This document shows, piece after piece, positions 17,316 through 27,198 of a DNA stretch of 64,000 nucleotides. Under the pieces are notes generated by a model. The model was not told the origin of the DNA and ran no database searches. It saw nothing but the letters and a program-made list of their open reading frames with translations. Position 1 is the stretch's first letter. Each line of letters starts with the position of its first letter. Source of the DNA: Scytonema hofmannii PCC 7110 (lineage in GTDB: Bacteria; Cyanobacteriota; Cyanobacteriia; Cyanobacteriales; Nostocaceae); the NCBI RefSeq assembly GCF_000346485.2, contig NZ_KQ976354.1:8977333-9041332 (forward strand), given 5' to 3'. The position numbers were made by a program, and so were the translations under genes.

Positions 17316-17489
17316 CTAGTTACAGGGTATTTTAATCTATTATCTAAAATAATTCGCCAGTAAGACGAAACCATAACCACCTAATACCAAAATTTCTAAA
17401 TACAATTTGGCTTACTTCATACAAAGATCGCAAGCCATAAAGTACAAATTTAAATGTGGACACCTCGATTGGGGATAAAGGTGGAAAAG

Positions 17490-18092
17490 CTAATCCACAG
17501 ATGCTAGTTCTAAATGCTCGACTTTAGTCCCCAAAACCTTGAGAAATGCGGCTAACCAATGAGGATGAGCGGGCCAAGCTGGTGCTGTTACCAAATTACC
17601 ATCAACAACCACTTCATCTACTGGAACATTTATATAAGTCCCACCAGCAAGGCGTATATCTGGGCTGCAAGCTGGATAAGCCGTGCATTTCTTACCTTGT
17701 AGAACATCAGCAGCAGCCAATAACTGCAAACCGTGACAAATGGCAGCAATTGGTTTATTTGCTTCAGCAAAGTGACGCGTTATCGCGATCGCCCTCGGAT
17801 TCAGGCGGATATACTCTGGAGCGCGTCCTCCTGGAATAACCAGGGCATCATAAGTGCTGGGGTCTACTTCTGTAAAAGTGGCATTTAAGGTAAAGTTGTG
17901 ACCCAGTTTTTCACTGTAAGTCTGGTCTCCTTCAAAATCGTGAACAGCAGTCCTGACTTTCTCACCAGCTTTTTTATCAGGGCAAACCGCATGAACCGTG
18001 TGTCCCACCATTTGCAACGCTTGAAAGGGAACCATTACCTCATAGTCTTCTACATAGTCTCCCACTAGCATCAGAAGTTTTTTGGCTGCCAT
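17490..18092 (-). CDS. DJ-1/PfpI superfamily protein
   Basis: A 200-residue single-domain protein of the class I glutamine-amidotransferase-like fold. Diagnostic features are [32 protein letters not shown] and the nucleophile elbow [12 protein letters not shown] with Cys119 followed by His120. Family members include proteases, deglycases and glyoxalases, and which activity this one has cannot be told from sequence. The ATG at 18092 is the only sensible start. It is monocistronic and separated from the upstream PsiE-family gene by a strong hairpin. Confidence 0.88.
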   Translation of the reverse strand: MAAKKLLMLVGDYVEDYEVMVPFQALQMVGHTVHAVCPDKKAGEKVRTAVHDFEGDQTYSEKLGHNFTLNATFTEVDPSTYDALVIPGGRAPEYIRLNPRAIAITRHFAEANKPIAAICHGLQLLAAADVLQGKKCTAYPACSPDIRLAGGTYINVPVDEVVVDGNLVTAPAWPAHPHWLAAFLKVLGTKVEHLELASVD

Positions 18093-18203
18093 GTCGGTAT
18101 CCCCTGTGTCATGTTATTTGTCAATACTATGCTAAAGTGCATTTTATATGCAACTTGACAAATTGTTCAATCTTTTGTACGAAATGCATCCTATCCACAA
18201 AAG

Positions 18204-18234
18204 TTATGCGGGTAACTGTTGTTAACCCGCATAA
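18204..18234 (-). terminator. Terminator-like hairpin after the PsiE-family gene
   Basis: TTATGCGGGT and ACCCGCATAA form a 10-bp stem, extendable through AAC/GTT, between two minus-strand genes and 27 bp past the upstream stop codon. The T-run is weak. It probably ends or stabilises the psiE-like transcript. Confidence 0.6.
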
Positions 18235-18260
18235 ATAGGTTTATCTAGACTCAATCATCT

Positions 18261-18716
18261 TTAATGTTTCGACTTACTGCTATTACGAATTATCCAATAA
18301 CTGATAGACAAAGCCAGAATAGCAATTCCCAGACCTATAATATCAACACCCGTAACTTTTCCTAAATCCAGAATAATAATCTTCCTGGCAACAGCAATTA
18401 AAGAAGTCACAACGACTAATTCAACTTGAAAAATGTGCTTCCGAAGATAAGCAGTGATATTTTCTAAAATTTCTAAAGCAATTAAAATATTTAAGAATAA
18501 ACCAAATATTTTATATAATGTAGCGTTAAACTTCCCGTAATCCGTAACAAACAGTTCGTCGAGAAGAAGTATTCCTAAATCCCCAACTGCTACCAGAATC
18601 ACTATTACCAGTAAAAGAGATAAGACTTTAGATACTATCACTTCTATGTCTTCAACGAAGCGCACGAAATTATCTTCGCTTAAAGCTTCTTTGATCAGTT
18701 TAATAGCTCTCCTCAT
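18261..18716 (-). CDS. PsiE-family membrane protein
   Basis: A 151-residue protein with four predicted membrane helices: VLSLLLVIVILVAVGDLGIL, IFGLFLNILIALEIL, VVVTSLIAVARKIII and IGLGIAILALSISYWII. Length, helix layout and the HIFQVELVVVTSLIAVARKI segment match the phosphate-starvation-inducible PsiE family. Its molecular role is not known, and the phosphate link comes from the E. coli founder. No Pho box was identified upstream. GGAG lies about 7 bases before ATG on the minus strand (GCAGGAGTTTTTAA). Confidence 0.8.
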   Translation of the reverse strand: MRRAIKLIKEALSEDNFVRFVEDIEVIVSKVLSLLLVIVILVAVGDLGILLLDELFVTDYGKFNATLYKIFGLFLNILIALEILENITAYLRKHIFQVELVVVTSLIAVARKIIILDLGKVTGVDIIGLGIAILALSISYWIIRNSSKSKH

Positions 18717-19069
18717 TTAAAAACTCCTGCAAGGTTGGAAACCACGCTTATTTAGAGCGCGGAGGTAAACCGAGTTCAAGGGTATTACACGTAGGGGGAT
18801 AATGCGTTGTCAGATTGTTTGAACAAGTGTCACTTGGAGAGTGACGTGCAGCACTTATTTATATATATGATGGGCAATGCCCACCAAAAACCCTGTAGGG
18901 TAAGTGTTGCCTACTCTATACTACTTAAAATTTGTTATGACAAATTTAGGATTACTATAAACTTTTAGAGATGATTTATGAAGTACATTTAAAGACATCA
19001 ATATTAAAGCACGAGATCGCATTAGGATGCAACGTGTGAGGGTGGATAAATAAGGTGGAAATGACATGA
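18717..19069. other. 353-bp intergenic region
   Basis: Holds a GGGCAATGCCC palindromic repeat (about 18871-18882, also seen near 53140), a CAAGTGTCACTTGGAGAGTGACG inverted segment near 18823-18845, and then IS5-relic DNA. No gene is supported. Confidence 0.5.
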
Positions 19070-19209
19070 AAAACATATAAGACAGACTTAACAGATGCAC
19101 AATTGCTAATTATTGAACCACTGATTCCACCAGCAAAACCATGTAGAAAACGAAGAACTATCAATATGCATGAAATAGTCCTAAAAAATTGGCCGCACTT
19201 AGGGTAAGA
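19070..19209 (+). pseudogene. N-terminal remnant of an IS5-family transposase
   Basis: The frame reads KTDLTDAQLLIIEPLIPPAK, then PCRKRRTINMHEIV, before diverging and stopping. This is the familiar N-terminus of IS5/IS1031-type transposases (S/TDLTDAQW..IEPLLPPAK..GR.R..D.RE). About 45 codons survive and there is no catalytic DDE region. It marks an old insertion in the accessory stretch. Confidence 0.75.
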
Positions 19210-19273
19210 TAAAGAGTTTTACCAAATGCGATTGCCCCTTCGCAAGCAACACCCCTCATTAATCTTGTCCAAT

Positions 19274-19438
19274 TTAGTACTTTAGTAGCGATCGCTTTAA
19301 AATTTGCTTGACAGACTCGTACATTTCGCTTGTCAATCCATCTAGTTCATGCTCAATATCTTCCCATTGATCGAGTTTGCTCCACTTTCCGTTCGTGCAA
19401 ATAAGAAGCAGTGGCGGTTGTTGGGAGTAAAGAGCCAT
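19274..19438 (-). CDS. Small hypothetical protein, 54 residues
   Basis: An ATG-started frame encodes an acidic, soluble protein: MALYSQQPPLLLICTNGKWS, KLDQWEDIEHELDGL, ending KRSLLKY. Composition is protein-like, with alternating hydrophobic and charged positions and no low-complexity bias. It lies 87 bp downstream of the KGK-domain gene on the same strand and could be co-transcribed. I do not recognise the family. Confidence 0.5.
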   Translation of the reverse strand: MALYSQQPPLLLICTNGKWSKLDQWEDIEHELDGLTSEMYESVKQILKRSLLKY

Positions 19439-19525
19439 GGTGTCAGAGAGCGATAAGCAAAGCTTAAGTCTTCGGCTATCGCATTGCTAGCAGTAGTTAT
19501 GGCTCACCAATGACTAACGATCCCC

Positions 19526-19828
19526 CTACCCTTGCTCCCCATTGTGGATGATAGCTAACGACGGCTGTACTTCTAGTTGTTGCTCTGCCTTATCAGGAAA
19601 GAATTTCAAGCAAAACTGAATTTTTCCTTTACGCCAGCCACCGCCCGTCTGAGCAATTAGTACTTCACATTCCACCCCACCTTCAGAAAACCATTTTAAC
19701 TGCTCGGGTGATACACGATCTTTTAGCGCTAGCTTAATTTCGCTGACTTTTGCCGTTATGCCTTTGGTAAAACCTTTTTCTGAAGGCATAGAAACGACAT
19801 CATCACTGTTCAGGCTAACTTCACTCAC
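19526..19828 (-). CDS. KGK domain-containing protein
   Basis: A 100-residue protein whose C-terminal half carries the KGK family signature (TGGGWRKGKIQFCLKFFPD, about 61-79). The N-terminal half is polar and helical (KVSEIKLALKDR). KGK proteins are found mainly in cyanobacteria and have no known function. The gene heads a possible two-gene unit with the small protein at 19274-19438. Confidence 0.75.
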   Translation of the reverse strand: MSEVSLNSDDVVSMPSEKGFTKGITAKVSEIKLALKDRVSPEQLKWFSEGGVECEVLIAQTGGGWRKGKIQFCLKFFPDKAEQQLEVQPSLAIIHNGEQG

Positions 19829-19997
19829 AACTTTTCTCCATTAACGACATAGGCATCCAGACCAAGCCTGGTTACTTTAAGTCTTCCCCTAAGTGGTTGC
19901 TAACGTGTCACTTGGGATGAAAGCACTCTGAAAAAAGTTTTGTTATGCTCAAACCACTGCGATCGCACTTGAGTAGAACGAGTCCGTATGATGAAAA

Positions 19998-20417
19998 TCA
20001 AGCTAACTCCTCACTAACCACTAACCATACAAGTTGAGCACTAGCTTTCGTTGTTCCATTGAAGTTAGATGATTGTTGGGTAGTGCTTGTATCTTCAGTA
20101 ACCGAAGTCTCAGTTGAGATAGATGTTGGAGAAGGGCGATCTCCGTCAAAAGTGTACTCAAACAAGTCGTTAGGAGTGATGCTTCGGTTATCCCCTCTAG
20201 CTCGATAAGCAATTGTTAATGCATTGCACAAACTATTAATCACTCTGCCACTAATCTGCTCAATCTCATCAGTATTTTTGAGCTTAGAAATAGACGTGCG
20301 ATGAATTCCTGAGATCTCGGACAGTTCTTTATTGCTAATTTTTTTCTCCGCCATCAGTATCCTAAGTCTCCATCGAATCATTTCTTGAGAGCCTTTTTGT
20401 CTTTTATCTACTCTCAT
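19998..20417 (-). CDS. Cro/C1 (XRE)-type helix-turn-helix regulator
   Basis: A 139-residue protein with an N-terminal HTH (about 14-65): RLRILMAEKKISNKELSEIS, then GIHRTSISKLKN, followed by GRVINSLCNALTI and the PNDLFEY motif typical of HTH_26/YozG-like regulators. The tail (95-125) is Ser/Thr-rich and disordered. A clear AGGAG precedes the ATG. It is divergent from the hypothetical gene at 20628 across a 210-bp spacer. Such divergent XRE regulators often control themselves and the opposite gene, but this is inference. Confidence 0.8.
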   Translation of the reverse strand: MRVDKRQKGSQEMIRWRLRILMAEKKISNKELSEISGIHRTSISKLKNTDEIEQISGRVINSLCNALTIAYRARGDNRSITPNDLFEYTFDGDRPSPTSISTETSVTEDTSTTQQSSNFNGTTKASAQLVWLVVSEELA

Positions 20418-20627
20418 AGTTTCTCTCCTTTATGCATTAATAGCTAGGTTGCCACTAGCTTCTCTAACAATTTATCATTTTTTGTAGTAAGCAAGATTCT
20501 TTTGCTGTAATATAAATTATATTGTAGCTTGCACGCTGCATAAAAAAACAAAACAAAAGGCGACCGCACTCATTCTTGATGAAAGGCGCGATCGCCTAGA
20601 AATCAAATTATATAACAGTTACTTATC

Positions 20628-21782
20628 ATGCCACAACTTCAAGCTCTTGCGCCAAACGAACAAATTCTTGCTCAACGAGAATTAAACCAATACATCTTCG
20701 CCCAAGCCAATGCCATAGCCTCAGAAACCCCTGGTGATTCCTTTGATGCACTCGCATATGCCAGTCAAGACATCCTGACTCACGCCATAATGCTTGCTCA
20801 ACAACAGGAGCATTTATCTAAGAAAGAGTATAAAAAGCTGCTTAAACAGTACGGTTGGAAAAATGAAGACCGAAAGTATTTGAAAGTGGCTGAAGTATTC
20901 AAGCACTTTGCGGCTCAAGATTTAGCGCAAATCGAGCCAGCAACGCTCTTCCGTTTGGCAAATAATCCCAAGAAGTATCAAAGCGTTATTGACCAGCTGC
21001 TCTCTTCACCAGAAATTACCCAACAAACAGTTCGAGACCTCATTGCCCTTTCTCGACAACCCAAGGAAGAAAAACCAGAACAACCGAGCATTTGGCGGCG
21101 GACGAAGAATGGGGAGCGTTACTGCCAAATTCCTCCAATTCACGAGACTGACGAACAGACTGGAACGACTTTACAAAAGATGATGGATGAAGAAGGCTTA
21201 ACGGCACAGCGCATTATTGCTGAAGCGGTAGCTCTACGGCAGGCATACAAGGAAGGGCGGTTGGTGTTGGTGGAAAGCTCTGAGTTATCTGATGAAGAGG
21301 TTCGGGTTGAGAACTTTAACACGGACGCTAACACTGAGATGAGTGAGGACAACACGGAAGGTGAATGGACTTTCGAGCCAGAACCGGAAAAAGATGATTT
21401 TACGGAAGATTATGATACCGTCGTTGAACCCGAACCAGAACACTGCACCCAGTCTCCCGTTGAGCTGTTAATTGAAACGTTTCAAACTGCCAACATTTGG
21501 GAGGAAATAAGAGTTGCTGTGGCTGTTCGTGAAGATTACAAGCAAGAAGCATGGGCGGCTCTAACACCCTTGGAGAAGAAGCGGGTGAGAGAGTTAATGC
21601 CAATTGAGGTGAGGAAACTATCAGAGGCTAAGAAGGAGGGTTTGATTGTTAGTTTTAAAGAATTGAGAGAAGGAGTTTATCAGGTGCGGCGAATGGGAAA
21701 CGAGCTTGGTGAAGTAGTAAGTACATCAAGGTTGGATGCTTTTTTGGCACAATTGAGAAGCAACGGGCAAAACTTTGCTTGA
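20628..21782 (+). CDS. Hypothetical accessory protein, 384 residues
   Basis: A soluble, charged protein with no family I can name. The N-terminal 150 residues are helical (LAQRELNQYIFAQANAIASE, LSKKEYKKLLKQYGW, LAQIEPATLFRLANNPKKY). A middle segment has WRRTKNGERYCQIPPIHE, then an acidic region (235-290). The C-terminal 100 residues contain ELLIETFQTANIWEEIRVAV and LTPLEKKRVRELMP. It is divergent from an HTH regulator and flanked by IS and MITE relics, so it is likely accessory cargo. The start has no obvious ribosome-binding site. Confidence 0.6.
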   Translation: MPQLQALAPNEQILAQRELNQYIFAQANAIASETPGDSFDALAYASQDILTHAIMLAQQQEHLSKKEYKKLLKQYGWKNEDRKYLKVAEVFKHFAAQDLAQIEPATLFRLANNPKKYQSVIDQLLSSPEITQQTVRDLIALSRQPKEEKPEQPSIWRRTKNGERYCQIPPIHETDEQTGTTLQKMMDEEGLTAQRIIAEAVALRQAYKEGRLVLVESSELSDEEVRVENFNTDANTEMSEDNTEGEWTFEPEPEKDDFTEDYDTVVEPEPEHCTQSPVELLIETFQTANIWEEIRVAVAVREDYKQEAWAALTPLEKKRVRELMPIEVRKLSEAKKEGLIVSFKELREGVYQVRRMGNELGEVVSTSRLDAFLAQLRSNGQNFA

Positions 21783-22709
21783 AGCTGAAACAAAAGTCAA
21801 GATGAGGACGATAATGATTGCAACTATGCGTGCGCTCATACATATTTATTCTGCGGTAAAAAATTGACTTAGGCTAGAATTAAAAGTTAGCGTTTTTGTA
21901 TGACTCAACAGTCTTGCTTGGATTATAGTTGTAACTCTCAATATCTCCAATTGATTAGGATAGCTTTGGTTTGAGATAAAAGGCATACACGGGAGCACAG
22001 TTCTAGCATCTTCAACGCTTACACAGGTTTGGTTAACTGTGACTAAAAGCGAATGCTCAATAGTCCTCCCTCGTCATTATCATCGGTAAGTCTTAGCCTT
22101 ACAAACGAATTAAAATCAAAGTCATCGGCAAATTCTGATGTGGGAATCATATCTGAGTTAAAAGTACAAATATTCTGTACTTTGAGAATATGCACCCTAA
22201 CAAGATTTACGTGAAGAAATAGATAGATGGGCGATCGCAAACATTTATTTGTTTCTAGTGCTAATAGGACACGAAGAAAGAGTAGAAGGAAATCTGATAA
22301 TTTTATAACGGAAAGGGAGTAGTTTATATATAATAGTAAAAGTTTTTATCGCCCTATGGCACTTTAGGAGTCGAAATATGGATAAATTTTATCTAAGCTA
22401 AATTCGTTTTCTTTCAGTTGGAAAGCTTAATATCTCATTGGCTTAATAAAAAAACTGGGTTTTTGGCATTACTGTACTGACGCTTTAGAGACTAGGGGTT
22501 GGGAACTGAGAAAGAGACATTTTCATCACCCTGTTGTTTTGATTTATCAGATGACATGACCGTCTATCTTGAAAATAAGAGTGTGGGATGTAGAGAAAGG
22601 TATTTTTATTTTTTTTGTAACCAATTTGTCATAATGGCTACTTAGTCAAGATTGTCAAATAATTTCTTAACGGCGTTTAGTTACAATAGTTAGCTTAACC
22701 CTTAGCTTA
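21783..22709. other. 927-bp intergenic region between accessory genes
   Basis: No gene is well supported. A minus-strand frame at 22043-22240 (65 codons) has no recognised features. ACTGTACTGACGCTTTAGAG at 22471-22490 resembles a decayed copy of the MITE end seen at 8051-8067 (CTGTACCGATGCTCTAG). The rest is AT-rich. Confidence 0.5.
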
Positions 22710-22903
22710 CCTAGAGCGCCGGTCCACTAATATACGTTGACAAAAACGATATTATGTGTGATGGGAAAACGCTGATTTTGGACTAAATATTTGGGTTCGG
22801 TTTTTAGCGATCGCATTAAAACATAACGCTAAAATCGCCGATTTTAATAACCCCCATATTTTGCGTTTTACGTCAAGCACTTCTACTGGACCGGCGCTCT
22901 AGG
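22710..22903. mobile_element. MITE, 194 bp, with 17-bp perfect terminal inverted repeats
   Basis: CCTAGAGCGCCGGTCCA at 22710-22726 is inverted perfectly at 22887-22903. The ends share the pattern CTAGAGC-CGGT-CA with the 148-bp element at 7920-8067, so the two belong to one family with different interiors. The TA in CTAG fits IS630/Tc1-mariner target use. No internal gene. Confidence 0.8.
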
Positions 22904-22941
22904 CTTGGTAAAATTAATTAGTATACTTTTGAGCACAAACT

Positions 22942-23154
22942 ATGGAAATTCAGACAGTCCTTTACATTTATTCATTTCCTACGTATCTACGGGAACAGCC
23001 ACGAGTTAAAATTGGCAAAACTTCTGGGAGTATTGCTGCCGATCGTGACTTAATCAACAACGGTGTTCTTAATGGAACACCTCAAAGAATGCACAGCCTT
23101 CCTTTAGAACGTTGTAAAAAAGCTATTGAACTTGGAGGTCTTTATGCAGGCTAA
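22942..23154 (+). pseudogene. GIY-YIG (T5orf172-like) nuclease N-terminal fragment
   Basis: A 70-residue frame begins VLYIYSFPTYLREQPRVKIG KTSG, which fits the start of a GIY-YIG domain (..YIY..P......VKIGKT). After about 40 residues the similarity ends and the frame stops just inside the next gene. The Arg and Glu catalytic positions expected later are missing. It overlaps the ASCH gene start by 11 bases. It is either a truncated nuclease or a short unrelated protein. Base composition is AT-rich like its neighbours. Confidence 0.4.
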
Positions 23155-23644
23155 ATACATCAAAGTTCTAAGTATCAAGCGAGTTTATGCTGAACGTATT
23201 GTTGATGGTACTAAAAAACTTGAATTGCGAAAGCGTTCAATTGGAATAGAATTAGGGGATTTAATTCTTTTGTACGAAACTACACCTGATTCTGTCATTA
23301 AGGGAGGCTTTGTTGCTGATAAAACTATATCCTTACCTGTTTCTGAAATGTGGAGTAAGTATCATCCTATTCTAGGAGTAGACAAAGAGTTCTATGATAT
23401 GTATTTTGAGAACTGTGAATTGGCATACGGTACTTTTATATATCAAAACTTTCTTTTCCCTGCACTGTCTCTGAAACAAATACAAGAACTTTGCCCTGGT
23501 TTTACACCACCACAAGCCACAATAAACTGGCGTAAGGATTGGTACATTCAGCCTGAATGGACTGATGCACTTAATCAGGGAAGAAATGGTTTAATGGAGG
23601 AAGGAAGACTATGTAAACAGTTAGATCTATTTGCCTTAAAGTAG
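23144..23644 (+). CDS. ASCH-domain protein
   Basis: A 166-residue protein from the ATG at 23144, chosen because GGAGG lies 5 bases upstream; an ATG at 23126 would add six residues. The ASCH/EVE-like fold is suggested by VLSIKRVYAERIVDGTKKLE, then LRKR, GDLILLYETTP and VIKGGFVADKTI. ASCH domains (PUA-like) bind RNA or modified nucleotides and some are nucleases. Many sit in defence or mobile islands. It starts within the end of the GIY-YIG-like frame and is followed 250 bp later by a P-loop protein. The specific role is unknown. Confidence 0.7.
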   Translation: MQAKYIKVLSIKRVYAERIVDGTKKLELRKRSIGIELGDLILLYETTPDSVIKGGFVADKTISLPVSEMWSKYHPILGVDKEFYDMYFENCELAYGTFIYQNFLFPALSLKQIQELCPGFTPPQATINWRKDWYIQPEWTDALNQGRNGLMEEGRLCKQLDLFALK

Positions 23645-23892
23645 ATAAAGCTAATTAATATGATTCACTTTCATGGCTAAATAAAATGATGATGCACTCA
23701 TTGTACTGTAAGGTCAAAAAGTAATAAAAAATCTTTATGGAAGTTAGAGTTATTTATTTAATTTAAGCTTATAGGCAGTATATTATAGGCAAAAATACCT
23801 TTGTTGATAGCTCTCATCTTATAAGTTTTTCAAGCCAAACATAAAATTGTTTTGAAATTTATCATTTCTATCAGCTTTAAAAAATAAACAAC

Positions 23893-24444
23893 ATGAGAAA
23901 ACGTAAACTTATTTTTGTTGGTGGAGTACATGGTGTTGGGAAAACAACACTTTGTAAAGAGATAGAATCAAAATTTCATGTTGAGCATTTTTCAGCTAGC
24001 AATTTGATTTCAAGAGAGAAGCAAGAAGAACATCTTCTTAACAAACGAGTTGAGAAGATTGGTGAAAATCAAAATATTTTATTAACAGCAATAAATAAGT
24101 ATTTAAAGAATGAAAATTGGTATTTACTGGATGGGCATTTTTGCTTATTAAATAAGGATAATGAAATTACTAAAATACCAGAATCAACATATGATGGCAT
24201 TTGTCCCAATGCTATTCTTCTCTTAGTTGACAAACCAGAAGATATTTATGCTCGTTTAAGCTCAAGAGATAGTATTAAACATGATTTAGCTCTGCTTAAA
24301 TATTTTCAAGAACAAGAAATTGGTTATGCTGAATACATTAGTGATAAATTAAATATTCCTTATCTAATTTATCACCTTACTGAAAGTAAAAACAAAGTAT
24401 ATACTTTTATTGAAAGTTTAGTGACTCAAGCAGTATCTGAATAA
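23893..24444 (+). CDS. P-loop nucleotide kinase-like ATP-binding protein
   Basis: A 183-residue AAA_33/adenylate-kinase-like protein. Walker A is GVHGVGKTT (about 11-19). VLLVDKPEDIYARLSSRD-type sequence (LLLVDKPEDIYARLSSRDS) forms the lid region with arginines suited to phosphate binding. WYLLDGHFCL resembles the acceptor-site D-G-H of small-molecule kinases. Strong AT bias (Lys/Asn/Ile-rich) sets it apart from core genes and suggests horizontal transfer together with the ASCH gene. Substrate unknown. Confidence 0.7.
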   Translation: MRKRKLIFVGGVHGVGKTTLCKEIESKFHVEHFSASNLISREKQEEHLLNKRVEKIGENQNILLTAINKYLKNENWYLLDGHFCLLNKDNEITKIPESTYDGICPNAILLLVDKPEDIYARLSSRDSIKHDLALLKYFQEQEIGYAEYISDKLNIPYLIYHLTESKNKVYTFIESLVTQAVSE

Positions 24445-24622
24445 GAATTTTTCTGTCCTTTGTGATACGTCAGCAATCGCGTCCAAAACCTTCTCAATCA
24501 ACTTTCCTGTGAACAACAACAAATGGCTAAAGCGATTTGCAACGCTCTTTATGCTCACTTAAAAAACCATCTATAAATACTAAAGCTTTAGAACTTTCTG
24601 CTGGATTCACATCAAGAGGTAA

Positions 24623-24868
24623 CATAGCGTTGGCTCTGGTAGAAATGGGAGCATCTGGCGTAGTCACAAAAGGATTTTTCAGTCTGTTCCTATATCCACG
24701 TGGGTTGATGCTACCAAGCTTGCTAAAGCACTGCGAAATGCTACCGCTCATGGTGCTCTTTCACCTACCAAAGTTAAAGAATGGGGTTTTCGAGAGGTGT
24801 TTCTAACCCTACCCGATAATTTAGCGGAGATTGTCGTGGCTCGTTTGCGAAAATTAACGAGTCACTAA
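24623..24868 (+). pseudogene. C-terminal remnant of a HEPN-like protein
   Basis: An open frame without a sensible start ends with WVDATKLAKALRNATAHGAL, then SPTKVKEWGFREVF and LAEIVVARLRKLTSH. The segment RNATAH fits the R-x4-6-H signature of HEPN ribonucleases in its normal helical setting. Upstream DNA in another frame (24537-24720) also looks protein-like, suggesting a frameshifted, decaying gene. HEPN proteins are common in toxin-antitoxin and defence systems. Confidence 0.5.
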
Positions 24869-24969
24869 GTCTGCTGAGGTACAAATTTATCAGCGTCCAT
24901 CTGCGTTCATCTGCGGTTAATTTTTCTTTCCATACCTCACGAAAGTGGGAATTGCCATATAATAAGCAA

Positions 24970-27162
24970 TTACAAGTGTGCGGCTTGGCGTGATGGCTGA
25001 CGTTGATAACTAGCAACTGTTAGATCGACAGTCACTGGAACAATCTGTACTGCACAAGCTTTTAATTCTGGTTGCAAGGAGTCAGGACAAGATTCTGGGT
25101 GAGTTAAAGCATTGGCTTCAGCATTATTCGCCCACAAAGCTCCCCAGTGCATGGGAACAAACACTGTACCAGGTGCGATCGCACGAGTCACTTTGACTGG
25201 AAACTTAGCTTTGCCACGACGCGATCGCACTTCCACCGATTGATTATCGTTCACGCGCAGAATCGCTGCATCGCGAGGATGAATCTCAATAAACGGTTCG
25301 GGATGCATTTGACGAATTTTTTCAATTCGACCTGTACGCGTTTGGGTATGCCAGTGTCCGTAAAGCCTTCCGGTTGTCAGCACAAAAGGATAATTGGGAT
25401 CTGGGGGTTCAGCCAAACCTCGCGAGTGATACGCTGCAAATCGGGCGCGTCCATCTGGAGTGTGGAAACGTAAATCGGTGTAGAGCCTTTTAGAGGGAGT
25501 AGGGTTAGTACTGGAACACGGCCATTGAAGTGGACCTTGCACTTGAAGTCGTTCGTGAGTGATAGCTGTCATATCACAAGGGCGATCGCGAGTCAATTTG
25601 ACAAACTCAGAGTAAACTTCACTTGAGTTAGCAAAAGCAAACTCTTTCACATAGCCCAGCCTGCGTCCAACTTCTGCAAAAATTTCCCAATCTGCTTTGG
25701 CTTCTCCCGGTGGCTGACGAAATGCCGGACATAAGGTCACTCTCCGCTCGGAATTGGTCATGACACCAGTTTTTTCACTCCACTGAGCTGCTGGTAACAA
25801 GACATGAGCATAAGCTGCAGTTTCCGTTGGATAGTAAGCATCCTGGTAAACAGTGAAAGGCGATCGCAACAACGCTGCTTTTGTTCGTTCTAAATCTGGC
25901 ATACTCACAGCCGGATTGGTAGCAGCAATCCACAACATCCCTACAGCACCATTTTCCAGCCCAGTTATCATATCCCAAGCCGTTAAACCGGGTGTAGGTG
26001 AAATTCGTCCTGATGGAAGTCCCCACAGTTCCTCAACTTCTGCTCTATGCTGGGGATTTTTTACCAATCGGTAACCAGGTAACAAATGCGCTAAACCTCC
26101 CGCTTCGCGCCCCCCCATTGCGTTAGGTTGACCTGTCAGAGAAAATGGTCCCGCCCCTAGTTTCCCAATTTGCCCGGTCATCAAGTGGAGGTTAATAATT
26201 GTTCTGACCTTAGCCGTTCCTTCTGAGGATTGATTCACACCCATTGACCACAAAGACAGGACTCTCTGAGATTCACCCCAGTAACGAGCGGCTGTTTCTA
26301 AATCTTCGACACTAATCCCGCATTGATGAGAAACGACTTCTGGGGAATAATGGCGAATCACTTCTGCATATGAAGGAAAGTTACTCGTGCAATCCTCAAT
26401 AAATCCAGGATCGATATAGCCCCAACGCATCAACAAATGAGCAATCCCGTTCAATAAATCGATATCTGTTCCAGGGCGAATCGCTAAATGTAAATCTGCA
26501 GCTTCTGCGGTTGGGGTGCGGCGCGGATCGACCACAATCATTTTGACTTTGCGATTCTTTTTGTGGTATTTTTCTAGCCTGTTAAAAATAATAGGATGAC
26601 ATTCTGCTGTGTTGGTACCAATTAAAAACGCACAGTCAGTTAATTCTAAATCTTCATAACAACACGGAGGACCATCCGAACCAAAGCTTTGAATGTACCC
26701 AGCTACCGCACTGGACATACACAAGCGAGAGTTAGCATCAAAATTATTGCTCCCCAAACACCCTTTTAAAAGTTTCTGGGCGATATAGTAGTCCTCAGTT
26801 TGAAACTGACCGGAACCATACATACAAATAGCTTCCGGTCCTTGAGTGAAGCGTACTGTTTGAATGCGTTTGACAATGATATCAAAAGCCTCATCCCAGC
26901 TAGCACGACGAAACTTTTGATCTAAAGATTCTCGTACCATTGGGTAGTGGAGTCTATTTTTATCCAAAGATTCTGCTATTGTGGCACCTTTAACACAAAC
27001 CATTCCCTGGCTAGATGGGTGTGCTTTGTCTCCTCGCACTCGCCAAGTAGGAGTTCCCTGGCTATCTCTATGAGTTGGTTTGCCAAGTTGTGCTGGAGGT
27101 GATACTTCTAATCCACAGCCAACACCACAATAGGGACAAAGAGTTTTGGTAAATTCAGTCAT
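24970..27162 (-). CDS. narB: Ferredoxin-dependent assimilatory nitrate reductase
   Basis: A 730-residue molybdopterin oxidoreductase reducing nitrate to nitrite with electrons from reduced ferredoxin in the cytoplasm. The N-terminus binds a [4Fe-4S] cluster ([13 protein letters not shown], then VCVKG). The Mo-bis-MGD domains follow ([38 protein letters not shown]). The C-terminal MGD-binding domain has [18 protein letters not shown] and FVPMHWG. Length is normal. It is the last gene of the nirA-nrtP-narB operon, 142 bp after nrtP, with a long hairpin in the gap. Confidence 0.96.
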   Translation of the reverse strand: MTEFTKTLCPYCGVGCGLEVSPPAQLGKPTHRDSQGTPTWRVRGDKAHPSSQGMVCVKGATIAESLDKNRLHYPMVRESLDQKFRRASWDEAFDIIVKRIQTVRFTQGPEAICMYGSGQFQTEDYYIAQKLLKGCLGSNNFDANSRLCMSSAVAGYIQSFGSDGPPCCYEDLELTDCAFLIGTNTAECHPIIFNRLEKYHKKNRKVKMIVVDPRRTPTAEAADLHLAIRPGTDIDLLNGIAHLLMRWGYIDPGFIEDCTSNFPSYAEVIRHYSPEVVSHQCGISVEDLETAARYWGESQRVLSLWSMGVNQSSEGTAKVRTIINLHLMTGQIGKLGAGPFSLTGQPNAMGGREAGGLAHLLPGYRLVKNPQHRAEVEELWGLPSGRISPTPGLTAWDMITGLENGAVGMLWIAATNPAVSMPDLERTKAALLRSPFTVYQDAYYPTETAAYAHVLLPAAQWSEKTGVMTNSERRVTLCPAFRQPPGEAKADWEIFAEVGRRLGYVKEFAFANSSEVYSEFVKLTRDRPCDMTAITHERLQVQGPLQWPCSSTNPTPSKRLYTDLRFHTPDGRARFAAYHSRGLAEPPDPNYPFVLTTGRLYGHWHTQTRTGRIEKIRQMHPEPFIEIHPRDAAILRVNDNQSVEVRSRRGKAKFPVKVTRAIAPGTVFVPMHWGALWANNAEANALTHPESCPDSLQPELKACAVQIVPVTVDLTVASYQRQPSRQAAHL

Positions 27163-27198
27163 GATAAAAATTAATATTTAACCGCAGCCTGTAGCTGA

